From UBA4465 sp002292365 (lineage in GTDB: Bacteria > Bacteroidota > Bacteroidia > Cytophagales > Cyclobacteriaceae): a stretch of 64,000 nt of DNA. The stretch is taken from NCBI GenBank assembly GCA_943788615.1, contig CALSQY010000001.1:992001-1056000 (forward strand), given 5' to 3'. Below are positions 27,425 through 36,597 of this stretch, piece after piece. A model generated the notes under the pieces. It was not told the DNA's origin. It saw only the letters and a list, made by a program, of their open reading frames with translations, and did no database searches. The translations under genes and the position numbers were made by a program. Within the stretch, counting starts at the first letter, position 1. Every line of letters begins with the position of its first letter.

Positions 27425-28285
27425 ATGAAGATAAATATGATTTGGATCATTTTTTTGATGCCTATGTTTCTTAGTGCACAATCAGGAAAGGTATTTGATC
27501 AATTGACACTGCCGAGTGAAATTCTTAAAATGGATCGAAAGTATGGCATTTACTTACCTCCAGACTATGAAAGCTCACAGCGTGATTATCCTGTCTTGTA
27601 CCTCCTACATGGCATGTCAGATAATCAGACGGGATGGATCCAATTTGGTGAGGTATTACGGATTACAGATGCTGCCATTCGTGCAGGAACCGCTACTCCC
27701 ATGATCATCGTCATGCCAGATGCAGATACGCAAGTGATCGGCTATGTAGATCGACCCAATGGAGAATGGAGTTATGAGCAATTTTTTTTTGAAGAATTTA
27801 TGCCCCACGTGGAAGCCAATTATCGCATCAAAAAACATAAGCGTTATCGTGCCATTGCGGGCTTATCGATGGGTGGTGGAGGTAGTTTTTATTATGCACT
27901 TCATCGCCCAGATTTGTTTCAATCTGCTTGTCCGCTCAGTGCCTATTGTGGTCCTTTGACGGTTGAAGAAGCACATAAGCATTATGAGTGGAATGGCCTG
28001 AGTGAAGTCAGTGAGAAGTACTATGAAGATTTCTATAATAAATACGGGGTGGTACACCTGATGAATACTTTACCAAAGGCCGATATTCAATCAGTAAGGT
28101 GGTATATAGATTGTGGAGATGATGATCATTTATTTGAGGGGAGTTCACGGGTACATATCGCAATGAAAAACCGCGACATACCCCATGAATATAGGGTACG
28201 AGACGGGGGACATAACTGGACCTATTGGCGTGAAGCCTTACCTTCCGTACTTACTTTTATCTCTCAAGGATTTCATCAATACTAG
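27425..28285 (+). CDS. secreted esterase (esterase D / FrsA-like alpha/beta hydrolase)
   Basis: The start at 27425 gives MKINMIWIIFLMPMFLSAQ, a signal peptide; an upstream in-frame start overlaps the preceding gene and spoils it. The 286-residue product has YLLHGMSDNQTGW, nucleophile elbow IAGLSMGGGGSF and a C-terminal DGGHNWTYWREAL with the catalytic His, as in secreted esterase-family proteins that include xylan and feruloyl esterases. It is likely co-transcribed with the propeller protein upstream. Confidence 0.88.
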   Translation: MKINMIWIIFLMPMFLSAQSGKVFDQLTLPSEILKMDRKYGIYLPPDYESSQRDYPVLYLLHGMSDNQTGWIQFGEVLRITDAAIRAGTATPMIIVMPDADTQVIGYVDRPNGEWSYEQFFFEEFMPHVEANYRIKKHKRYRAIAGLSMGGGGSFYYALHRPDLFQSACPLSAYCGPLTVEEAHKHYEWNGLSEVSEKYYEDFYNKYGVVHLMNTLPKADIQSVRWYIDCGDDDHLFEGSSRVHIAMKNRDIPHEYRVRDGGHNWTYWREALPSVLTFISQGFHQY

Positions 28286-28338
28286 GAAAATAAGGGCTTC
28301 TGGAACTCATTAAAAATAGGTAAGATGGAGGTAAATAC

Positions 28339-29025
28339 TCAGGTCATTTGGAGTTTGGCCAGGTATTGTTCTTGCGAATCGGTAAGTAATATTTCTAGTT
28401 CAAAGCCAGCTGCTTGCGCCACTTTATTTAAAAGAGGGGCATCTACGTAGAGCCAATCAAACCAATCGCCTTGCTCCTTGTCGTATTCATAGCGGTATCG
28501 AATTTCTCCATAATAATGCTCAGGCTTCGCAAGTCCATCTGCATAGAGATACGCAATGTCGGAAGAGTCGAGTAGGAGTTGACCTCCCGAATTGAGTAGT
28601 GATTTACAGGTATTAAAAAAATTGGGAAGCTGATCTAGGGTACCTGCAATACCGATGCCGTTCATCAGGAGCAGTAGGGTGTCATAGGTGGCTTGATGTT
28701 GACGATAGTCCTGCTGGATTACTTGTCTTACACCTGATCGCTTCATGGTCTTCACACAACCTGAAGAGCTATCTAGGGCGGTGATATTGGCACCTAAACT
28801 TTGTAAAAAAAGGGCATGGGTACCCGCAGCGGCACCTATGTCTAGTATGGCACCTCGGCAATGGCTCAGGGCCATATTTTCGAGATCACTGAAGTCCTCG
28901 GCTTCGTTAAAAAAAACATCAATAGGCATAATGTCCATAGGACCATAAGAATTATGGAGTTTTAATCGTGTCGTTCGGTCACCGAGATAATAGGAGAGAA
29001 TGGCTTTTCCGTGGATATCTTTCAT
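28339..29025 (-). CDS. SAM-dependent methyltransferase
   Basis: The 228-residue class I methyltransferase shows motif I GAILDIGAAAGTHALFLQSLG near residue 75, an acidic end of strand 2 (ITALDSSSG) and a TLLLLMNGIGIAGTL segment. It is cytoplasmic. The substrate cannot be read from sequence. The gene is isolated on the minus strand. Confidence 0.85.
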   Translation of the reverse strand: MKDIHGKAILSYYLGDRTTRLKLHNSYGPMDIMPIDVFFNEAEDFSDLENMALSHCRGAILDIGAAAGTHALFLQSLGANITALDSSSGCVKTMKRSGVRQVIQQDYRQHQATYDTLLLLMNGIGIAGTLDQLPNFFNTCKSLLNSGGQLLLDSSDIAYLYADGLAKPEHYYGEIRYRYEYDKEQGDWFDWLYVDAPLLNKVAQAAGFELEILLTDSQEQYLAKLQMT

Positions 29026-29069
29026 ACTTAATTGATGCGTATTTTTTCGAAAGGGGTGAACAAAGATAG

Positions 29070-29400
29070 TTAAGAAGCATCCCGCATGACGATTAAATAA
29101 AAATCATTGCCGATATCCTTATAGCATCGTTGTTACAAAATCTGTATTGGTCTCCGTTTTAGTAGCGTAAATATGGGTAAAATTCTCTAAGTCAAGCCCT
29201 TTTTTTAATAACTGATCTCGATGTTTTTTGGCTTTACCACTTGGATTGAAGGCTAGCAAAATTTGCCTATTTTTAGCCACTAAATTATTAACATTTCGAA
29301 TGTAATTTGTGGCCGCAGTTTTAATTTTTATTGTTGTATGCATTGCGACAACCATATGGGCAAAACTTTTTATTTGCTCGACCAAAAACTGATCTCTCAC
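29070..29400 (-). pseudogene. frameshifted conserved small protein
   Basis: The first 93 residues (from 29400) read IKIKTAATNYIRNVNNL and NPSGKAKKHRDQLLKKG, then IYATKTETNTDFV and a stop. After KHRDQLLKKGLDLEN, a one-base shift gives NGDQYRFCNND, and a further shift gives YKDIGNDFYLIVMRDAS before TAA at 29070. Together these make a plausible ~111-codon protein broken by two single-base deletions, one in an A run. I recall related small Bacteroidota proteins ending in a similar Y/F-rich segment, but cannot name the family. It could also be sequencing error. Confidence 0.5.
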
Positions 29401-29623
29401 ATTCTAGGCATTTTTTTTTGTGCTTCCATCTTTTCAATTATTAAGATTTTAAGTATTGATTTCCAGTTTTAAAACCAAGTATAAACGTTTACAAACAAAT
29501 CATAAATGACTACATATGGGTAATACCCGAGTCCAATTAGCGCTACCCATCACATTTATATTTATCAATTGAAAATCACAGTTGACAAAAAAATAAATCA
29601 TTTTTCATTTAAATTTTATCAGC

Positions 29624-29943
29624 ATGATTACTCTAAGAAATAGTGTACAACTTATCGGAAGATTAGGAAAGGAGTCTGAAATCAAGACTTTTGATAGTGG
29701 GACTAAAAAAGCTAGCTTTCGCTCGCCACCAACGAGAATTATTACAATTATAAAGGGGAGAGGGTGGAGGAGACCCAATGTTACAATGTCGTGGCCTGTG
29801 GCAAGAAGGTGGAGATCATAAAGAGTGAGGTGGCCGTGCAAGGTAAGCTGGCCACTCGATCTTATGAGAATCTCTCAGGGGAGAAGCGCTATATCAGTGA
29901 GATCAGTTGGAATGAGCTATTGATGCTCGGTAAGAAAGATTGA
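29624..29943 (+). pseudogene. ssb: single-stranded DNA-binding protein, frameshifted
   Basis: The frame from ATG 29624 reads TLRNSVQLIGRLGKESEIKT, the OB-fold start of Bacteroidota short SSB, and continues to KKASF. There one T is missing in the run at 29717-29719; in the next frame SLATNENYYNYKGERVEET, then CYNVVACGKKVEIIKSEVAV and ISWNELLMLGKKD follow to the TGA at 29941-29943. Corrected, it is a ~107-residue SSB-like protein without the acidic C-terminal tail, typical of accessory or mobile-element copies. A single deletion separates it from being intact. Confidence 0.88.
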
Positions 29944-30091
29944 TCAAGGGTTCTTTAATCCGAAAGTCATCTGCCAGATTGGTAGGTAGCTTTTTATATT
30001 CTTTTAGTGCTTTCAAATGAGTCATTTGAAATGAGTAGGTAAAATGTTTCCCAATGATAAACGTAAAATAAATTAACAGACTACTTGTCGT

Positions 30092-30681
30092 ATGGGGCTA
30101 AACAGTATTACCATTCGTACTTATTAAGCTTGTCTTCATTATTTCAAAAATTTCTTTAAGGGGGTTGAAATAGATCAGCTAATCGAAAATAACATATTGG
30201 TTTATTTGTTTCATTTAATCTAAGAAGATTATTCTAAAAGTACTCAAAACCAACACATTAAAACCATTAAATTATATTTTGAAAAATGCTTGGGCAGAAA
30301 AAAAGAATATTACCACATTGAAAGACCTACACAAGATAAAAAACTATAGATAGTCCTGAGTAAGCATGAAACGTAATCATTATTTCAGGCTATTTACAAT
30401 CTAAAACACCTTACTACATTGGCGGTGATCTACTATGTGGTTTAAGAGTTTCTGAAATAATCAAACAGACTGCACTTAAAGCTAAAATATATAATCCCAT
30501 CACGCCATACACCCGAAGAAATAGCTTTACCACGCATTTAATTCATAATGGAATAGATATTAAGTATAGACAAATCATATTAGGCCATAGTGATATTAAG
30601 ATCGCTCAAATTTAGATACACGTAACTTCGGTCCATTTGAAAAACATAAAGAATCCTTCTGACAATTTAAATTTTTTCTAG
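30092..30681 (+). pseudogene. tyrosine recombinase (XerD/integron-integrase-like) remnant
   Basis: The N-terminal SAM-like part reads GLNSITIRTY, then FKGVEIDQLIENNI, then DYSKSTQNQHIKTIKLYFEK and GRKKEYYHIERPTQDKKL, with in-frame stops between. The catalytic part has LAVIYYV, a frameshift and GLRVSEIIKQ (box I Arg), then a deletion joining PYTRRNSFTTHLIHNG (degenerate HxLRH box) and QIILGHSDIKIAQI. The next codon, where the family has the catalytic Tyr of IYTHV, is TAG (30613-30615), after which IHVTSVHLKNIKNPSDNL continues. It is a dead integrase with several stops, one shift and one internal deletion. Confidence 0.9.
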
Positions 30682-30742
30682 CTTTGTACAAAAGAAAAAT
30701 AAAAATATAAAAGTTGTTCATTATTGATAAAATTTTTAAAAT

Positions 30743-31714
30743 TTGGAATTCAAAAGACTATCCTACCGGAATAAGAATAATAAATTTCTTTACTATTTTA
30801 AAAACTATTTGAGGCAAATAATTCCATCTTTGTTTTTTCAGAAAAAGTTACATTTTCAGCTAAATAAATTTGAAGAATTAAATTCAAATGAAAAAGAAGA
30901 GTTACTCTTAAGGATAAATTACTACAACCAACTAAAAGAAAAATATAATCTTTCCCAAGATGCTCGAAAACTATCTGAAATAAAACTGCAAAAAAACTAT
31001 AAGACCTATTATTTTGATTTGTATGAATATGGTCGGTATTTCAATCAGCATCTTAAAGGGCATTTTTTATTTGGAGATATTACCAAAACTCCCAAAGAAC
31101 CTGGATTAGTAAAAAGTAGACCCATCAATAATCAAAATACTAATTCTATAGTATTAAAATGGAATAAAATAAGACACTTTACATTTATATCGAAGGATGA
31201 TTTGCCATATACAAAAAAGAAAGACCAGCTTGTATTTAGAGCTAAAGTTCATTCTTCACAACCTCAGAGAATAAAATTTTTAGAAAAATACTATGGGCAT
31301 CCATTGTGTAATATTGGCAAAGTAAACAACAATAGCCTAAATAAGCTTTGGATGGTTGAACGAATGACTTATAGCGAACAGCTCCAATATAAATTTATTC
31401 TATGTCTTGAAGGTAACGATGTTGCCAGCAACTTAAAATGGGTAATGTCCTCCAATTCTATAGCTATAATGCCTAAACCCAAATATGAAACATGGTTTAT
31501 GGAAGGTCTGCTTATTCCAGACCAACACTATATTCTAATCAAAGATGATTATTCAGATTTAGAAAGCAGACTTAAATTCTTTTTAGACTATCCTGAAAAG
31601 GCAAGTTTAATTGTAGAAAATGCCAACAAGCATGTAAATCAATTTAAGGATCAAAAAAAAGAGGATTTACTTTCCTTTATGGTGCTCAATAAATATTTCA
31701 CTAAAACCAATTAA
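30743..31714 (+). CDS. GT90 (CAP10-like) glycosyltransferase
   Basis: The 323-residue protein shows the GT90/LpsA-type blocks FGDITKTPKEPGLVKSRPI, LVFRAKVHSSQPQRIKFLEK, FILCLEGNDVASNLKWVM and KYETWFMEGLLIPDQHYI. Family members add xylose, glucose or similar sugars to lipopolysaccharide or capsule in the cytoplasm. The start is a TTG (MEFKRLSYR), the only start before the conserved region. The gene is intact but sits between an integrase remnant and a truncated M20 peptidase, suggesting acquisition or rearrangement. Confidence 0.82.
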   Translation: MEFKRLSYRNKNNKFLYYFKNYLRQIIPSLFFQKKLHFQLNKFEELNSNEKEELLLRINYYNQLKEKYNLSQDARKLSEIKLQKNYKTYYFDLYEYGRYFNQHLKGHFLFGDITKTPKEPGLVKSRPINNQNTNSIVLKWNKIRHFTFISKDDLPYTKKKDQLVFRAKVHSSQPQRIKFLEKYYGHPLCNIGKVNNNSLNKLWMVERMTYSEQLQYKFILCLEGNDVASNLKWVMSSNSIAIMPKPKYETWFMEGLLIPDQHYILIKDDYSDLESRLKFFLDYPEKASLIVENANKHVNQFKDQKKEDLLSFMVLNKYFTKTN

Positions 31715-31734
31715 TAACTAGTAATAAAGATGGA

Positions 31735-32410
31735 AAAAACCTCTTCCTATTGTGAATATGTAAATACTATTGGTATGTTGGCTCAAGCCATCGTGGACCT
31801 CGAAAATAATCAACTTTCCCACAAACTTGTAAAACCTATTGATTACCAGTTTGAATATAGGTGCTGAATGGACGTTTTTTAATAAAGTTGGCCTTTGCCA
31901 ATCCATGGTTATTTGAAAAGCGCATTCTTGAATCTCTGAATGCCCATACAACGACGGCACCCAAAATCATTCAAGGAGGATTAAAGAATAATGTCATTCG
32001 ACCGTTCCATCGGCAACGATTAATTTTAGAATTCTGCCCGGAGAGACCATTCCTTACGTGAACCACATATTGAAAATAGCATATCCAATAAAATAGAAAT
32101 AGTACCTGTTGGTTTCTTGAACAATCCTTCGCCAGTCTCAAGAATTGATTCTTAGGTATATCCCACCCTAGAAAAAACTATACGGAGTATATTTTCCAAC
32201 AGCATTGTCGTACCTGGTTTGGTCGAAGGGGGTAATGATGTTCCCTATTTTTATGAAATTTTGGATGATGTCTATCGTTTTTTTGCCATTCGGGTTCAAT
32301 CTGAAAGTATGACACGCTCGCAAGGTATTGACGAAAAAATAAGTAAGGACAACTACAAGGAAATCATTGATTTTTCTTACCATTTGATCAAGAAATTTAA
32401 TAAAAATTAA
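31735..32410 (+). pseudogene. M20-family peptidase, C-terminal fragment, multiply broken
   Basis: Pieces of a carboxypeptidase S/PM20D1-like M20 peptidase occur in order in several frames: NTIGMLAQAIVDLENN, LAFANPWLFEKRILES, TTTAPKIIQGGLKNNVI, NFRILPGETIPYVNHIL, NKIEIVPVGFLNNPSPVS, and TLEKTIRSIFSNSIVVPGL plus YFYEILDDVYRFFAIRV to the natural C-terminus. At least three frame changes and one in-frame stop separate them. The N-terminal half with the metal site is absent: the fragment begins about 20 bases after the GT90 stop, so a rearrangement joint lies near 31715-31735. Confidence 0.88.
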
Positions 32411-32670
32411 GCTTTTTTTGATTTTGCAAAGCGTAACATATAGTAATAGGATCTTCACGAGAAAGTCACCTGATCCTATTGATCACTATCAGATCAGAGG
32501 ATAACATTAAAAGCGTCATTATTATTGTTCTACTCACAAAATTTCAGCTTATTTTCACTTCAGGTTTAATTGTTAAATTGGTTGAGCTTACAGTGGGCTA
32601 TCCTGTATAAAAGGTCTATATTGAATTAAATGGATAGATATTTCGAAATAGATTGACTAAAAATAGTATT

Positions 32671-33999
32671 ATGAATTTATTCATTATTATTTACGGAACG
32701 CTAATTTTCATAGTGGTAGCCATTGCTAAATTTAAAATTCATCCTTTTATTACCTTAATTCTAGCGGCCATAATGGTGGGATTTTTAATGGGCTTAGATG
32801 GGGTGGTAATTCTAGATAAAATAAGTGAAGGTTTTGAAAAGACCTTATCCAGCATAGGCATTATCATAGGATTCGGAGCAATCATCGGCATATTTTTAGA
32901 AAAATCGGGAAGTACCGCAAGCATAGCAAAATATCTTTTATCAGTAATAGGGGATAAAAAATCTCCCTTAGCCATCAACTTGTCAGGTGTATTGGTTTCA
33001 ATTCCGGTCTTTTGCGATTCTGCATTTATCATTCTTTCATCCTTAAACAAATCGTTAAGTAAGAAAACAGGAATTTCAGTAGCTGTTTTCGCGGTAGCAC
33101 TTTCAACAGGCCTCTATGTTTCTCATGTTTTCGTACCTCCAACTCCGGGTCCACTGGCAGCAGCAGCAGCCTTAGAGGCGGACTTGGGCTTAGTCATAAT
33201 CATAGGTTTGGTGATAGCCCTACCTACCGCCTTTGCTGGTTATTTTTGGGCTGTAAAATTTGGATCTAAACTTACCCCAACTACTCCTAAAATAGGGAAC
33301 GAGATCGAGGAAATAGTTGAAAATAAGGCGAACATTTTAGTAATTTTCCTACCCATAATCATGCCTATCATTTTCATTGGGTTAAGATCAATGGCTAAAT
33401 ATCCATCCCATCCTTTTGGAGACGGAATGATCGCGGATACGCTTTCATTTGTTGGATATCCCTTACCCGCATTATTTGTAGGGATGCTGCTCGCCTTGCT
33501 GCTGGTTGATAAAAAAACACCCGTAAAAGAGCTTTATTCTTGGGTATCACATGTGTTAAAAGAAGCTGGAGTCATCATACTCATAACCGGGGCAGGGGGA
33601 TCTTTAGGTAGTATCCTCCGATCGGGCAATTTAGGGAAACTTATTGAGGCTCAATTTACAGACTTAGAGGTAGGGATTTTTTTACCGTTTATATTGGCAG
33701 CCTTATTAAAGACAGCGCAAGGATCATCCACGGTGGCAATCATTACAGCGGCAACGATAATATCACCTATGATGGATGTATTGGGATTAGACAGTGAGCT
33801 ATCTCGGGCGCTGACGGTATTGGCCATTGGAGCAGGTGCCATGACCGTTTCTCATATCAATGATAGTTATTTTTGGGTAGTTTCTCAATTTTCAGGGATG
33901 AACACCAAAAACACCTTAAAGATGCACACTATGGCAACTCTGATTCAAGGAATAGTGGCCATTTTACTATTATTCTCTGTTCAATTTATTTTAAATTAG
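32671..33999 (+). CDS. GntP-family gluconate/organic acid:H+ symporter
   Basis: The ATG at 32671 starts a 442-residue polytopic protein; a TTG 18 bases upstream is less likely. It has about 12-14 hydrophobic segments and GntP-family blocks such as HVFVPPTPGPLAAA, ILITGAGGSLGSILR and ALLKTAQGSSTVAIITAA. Family members import gluconate, 2-keto-3-deoxygluconate-like or other hydroxy-acids. It is followed one base later by a CIA30-family gene, so the two are co-transcribed. It could supply sugar acids to the hexuronate pathway at 45-51 kb, which is inference. Confidence 0.9.
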   Translation: MNLFIIIYGTLIFIVVAIAKFKIHPFITLILAAIMVGFLMGLDGVVILDKISEGFEKTLSSIGIIIGFGAIIGIFLEKSGSTASIAKYLLSVIGDKKSPLAINLSGVLVSIPVFCDSAFIILSSLNKSLSKKTGISVAVFAVALSTGLYVSHVFVPPTPGPLAAAAALEADLGLVIIIGLVIALPTAFAGYFWAVKFGSKLTPTTPKIGNEIEEIVENKANILVIFLPIIMPIIFIGLRSMAKYPSHPFGDGMIADTLSFVGYPLPALFVGMLLALLLVDKKTPVKELYSWVSHVLKEAGVIILITGAGGSLGSILRSGNLGKLIEAQFTDLEVGIFLPFILAALLKTAQGSSTVAIITAATIISPMMDVLGLDSELSRALTVLAIGAGAMTVSHINDSYFWVVSQFSGMNTKNTLKMHTMATLIQGIVAILLLFSVQFILN

Positions 34000-34000
34000 T

Positions 34001-34531
34001 ATGAATTTATTCCTTTTTTTCACCATTTTATTTACCTCAATGCAAGCACAAGTAATTTTCGATTTTAATAAGAAGTCAGATCTTCAAGATTGGATTATTG
34101 TAAACGATATAGTGATGGGGGGTCGTTCGTCAAGTACATTTAAATTAGATGAAGACGGCTCAGGTGTTTTTGAAGGCAATATATCTTTGGAAAATAATGG
34201 TGGATTTTCATCATTGCGATATAGGTTTTTAAAAAGGACCATAAAGGGAGATACTCAAGTTAAAATTACCTTGCGGGGAGATGGAAAAAAATATCAATTT
34301 AGGATAAAGTCCAATGCACGTGATTATTATTCCTACATAGCCCCATTTTTGACCTCGGGTGAATGGCAAGAAATAGTCATTCCTTTAGGAGATATGTATC
34401 CTTCTTTTCGTGGGAGAAGATTGAATCAACCTAATTTTTCTAATGATTCTATTGAAGAGCTCACCTTTTTGATCGGGAATAAAAAAAGCGAAAGATTTAA
34501 GCTCTTGATAGATAAAATAGTACTAGAATAA
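34001..34531 (+). CDS. secreted CIA30-family protein
   Basis: A short signal peptide (residues 1-16) precedes a 160-residue CIA30 (complex I intermediate-associated protein 30) beta-sandwich: WIIVNDIVMGGRSSSTF, GFSSLRYRF, KITLRGDGKKYQFRIKS and a LTFLIGNKKSERFKLLIDKI end. Bacterial members have a galactose-binding-like fold and unknown role. It starts immediately after the GntP stop codon. Confidence 0.85.
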   Translation: MNLFLFFTILFTSMQAQVIFDFNKKSDLQDWIIVNDIVMGGRSSSTFKLDEDGSGVFEGNISLENNGGFSSLRYRFLKRTIKGDTQVKITLRGDGKKYQFRIKSNARDYYSYIAPFLTSGEWQEIVIPLGDMYPSFRGRRLNQPNFSNDSIEELTFLIGNKKSERFKLLIDKIVLE

Positions 34532-34721
34532 TATTGATATATCTATCTATTATTAATTTTAAATCATTCTTTATTTTACCTCTGACCATTTTTAGACAAT
34601 AAAAGAGACTCAAAATGAGATCTGAAAAGAGTTTAGAGCCTGTACTTATGGATTGATGAGAAGTTGTGAGCTCAATATATTAAAAGATATAGGGGGAGCA
34701 GGTGACCATTGATAAATTTTA

Positions 34722-35876
34722 TCAATTTATGGATGTACTCACCCTATGCGGATAGTCTCTTTCGCGGCATTGAAATTTAAGAATAGCTTCTTTGACGATA
34801 TTGCCTTGTTCTACGTTAATGGCATTTTTGATCGTCAGACTTTGAGCCCAACTTGATCGACCTTTCAAGACAGAAGGAAAATGTACAATCAATGCTGCAG
34901 AAAGGGATCTGGAAGCACTTTCCCAAAAATAATTGGGGGTGTGGTCTACGGCATAATAATTAACATGATCGATTTCCAATATGGGGTTTTTAAAAGTAGT
35001 GGGTTGGGCAAAATAAAATCCCATGCCTTCATCGCAACTCACATCAATGATCAATGTGCCTGCCCTCAGACTAGATTTCTCCTCTTCAATGATAAAATTG
35101 ACAGGATCATTGATATCTTGATAGGTACCGTTAACGATGATTTCCGATTCGCTGATTAAATCCAATAAGGCTCGTTCAGTTCCATCATGTTCTACAATTT
35201 TTAATCTAGGTTCATTATAACCTCCATTCTTGATACGGACATAGTTTACATCTAAGACCTCTTCTCGGACTTCATGATCAGGTCGCTGGATACATATGGT
35301 AATATCTCTAAAGCCATGGGCTTTTAACGCATAAATGGCACCTCTACTGACGGCACCAAAACTAAAGATGATTACTTTTCGCTGATTGCCATAATGTCCA
35401 TCTATCCCCTTCAGTTGTAAGGCATGAATGACCGCACAATAACCAGCCATTTCATTGTTTTTATAAAAGGTATGCCTTCCAATCTGTTCATTGGGACTCC
35501 AAACAAACATATCCTCAAATGCGATGAGAGTGAGTTTTCGATCAATGGCAGCTTGTGTGACGTGCATTTGCTGGGCGCAATGGTGATAACCCCAGAGTAT
35601 TCCCCCTTCTTTCAATTCATTGAAATCTGATAATATAGGTTTGGCTATAATCGCCGTTCCTATATCTGATAATATCTCTGACCTTGTAGCCATTCCTCCC
35701 GTTTGTTTTGCGATTTCATCATCTTCAATATGGAAGGGTTTGCCATATCCTTTTTCAAAAATGAGCTTTTTGCGGATATGCCCAGGAAGTCTAAATAAAT
35801 GCTCAGGGTGAATAGGTACGCGTTTTTCATCTTCTTTTTTGGAAGTTCCAATAATACCTATCTTTAATAAATCCAT
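34722..35876 (-). CDS. AlaDH/PNT-family dehydrogenase, N5-(carboxyethyl)ornithine synthase-like
   Basis: The 384-residue protein has an N-terminal AlaDH/PNT-like domain (IGIIGTSKKEDEKRVPIHPE) and a nucleotide-binding region (KVIIFSFGAVSRGAIYALKA). The central WGYHHCAQQMHVTQAAID and VDHTPNYFWESASRSLSAAL blocks resemble N5-(carboxyethyl)ornithine synthase and saccharopine-type dehydrogenases more than alanine dehydrogenase. It likely catalyses NAD(P)H-dependent formation or oxidation of an opine-like secondary amine. The substrate is not determined by the sequence. Confidence 0.7.
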   Translation of the reverse strand: MDLLKIGIIGTSKKEDEKRVPIHPEHLFRLPGHIRKKLIFEKGYGKPFHIEDDEIAKQTGGMATRSEILSDIGTAIIAKPILSDFNELKEGGILWGYHHCAQQMHVTQAAIDRKLTLIAFEDMFVWSPNEQIGRHTFYKNNEMAGYCAVIHALQLKGIDGHYGNQRKVIIFSFGAVSRGAIYALKAHGFRDITICIQRPDHEVREEVLDVNYVRIKNGGYNEPRLKIVEHDGTERALLDLISESEIIVNGTYQDINDPVNFIIEEEKSSLRAGTLIIDVSCDEGMGFYFAQPTTFKNPILEIDHVNYYAVDHTPNYFWESASRSLSAALIVHFPSVLKGRSSWAQSLTIKNAINVEQGNIVKEAILKFQCRERDYPHRVSTSIN

Positions 35877-36311
35877 ATGATTTCCTTTTTAGTTAAAGCC
35901 AAACATCGCTAATGAAATGAGCGTGGCTCTGTGATCAGTTTTTTATAAATAGAAGGCAGACTAGGGATCAGGCATTAAATTGAACTCTAGTGTATCAATA
36001 ATCAGGAAGGCTAAATGAAAAGAGACCTTTAGTTCACTGTAAAATCGTGCAGTGTAAGATTAATATCAACAGATAATTAATAATCTGTAAGATACAGAAA
36101 TAATGACACCTTTGAGGAATAACGAGAGGAACCTCGGATTATCCTTTGATATTGAATCGAAGCATAGTGAGCAAATGATAGGGAAAGCTGCGGCTCACTA
36201 GAGTTATTTAGGGATGACTGAGGTGTATTTAAATGAGGCTGTTCTTAAGATACCTTATTTGGGAGGGGATATTTATTTTTGGGAGTTAATACATTAAAGT
36301 TGAAATTCATA

Positions 36312-36362
36312 GATCCTAAAAACAGATTTATGCTTTAGCTCAAATTAAGTGTTTTTAGGATC
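36312..36362. repeat. 13-bp inverted repeat, 25-base loop
   Basis: GATCCTAAAAACA (36312-36324) is the exact reverse complement of TGTTTTTAGGATC (36350-36362). It is about 240 bases upstream of the GH16 start and could be an operator, a recombination scar or a hairpin. Confidence 0.8.
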
Positions 36363-36492
36363 ATATTAATGCTTATCTAATGACTGCTATTTAGATTAAA
36401 ATTAAATGAGATTCCATATTAAAAGTAGTTGTGAGTTATTGTGAAAGCAAGTAGATATAAAAATGAGTATTTGTGTAGTCATATTAATGCTT
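36361..36492. repeat. 14-base direct repeat pair
   Basis: TCATATTAATGCTT occurs at 36361-36374 and again at 36479-36492. The first copy overlaps the right arm of the inverted repeat by two bases. Purpose unknown. Confidence 0.75.
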
Positions 36493-36597
36493 GCGAATCT
36501 CAAAAAAGATTATTATTGTCTGAATGTTGATCTAAAAACCATAAATGCACACTTTTCTATAGAAAAATCGTTTGACATAAATTAGACAATTAAATAT

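Larger units (their letters stand above)
35877..36597. other. 721-base intergenic region
   Basis: No coding frame is convincing. It holds a 13-bp perfect inverted repeat with a 25-base loop (36312-36362) and a 14-base direct repeat (36361-36374 and 36479-36492), both within 300 bases of the GH16 start. The left half has nothing I recognise. Confidence 0.6.

Noticed and set aside
34700..34730. TTGATAAA/TTTATCAA small palindrome at the end of the AlaDH/PNT-like gene
   Set aside because: It has a one-base loop, low GC and no T-run on the gene's strand, so it is not a convincing terminator.
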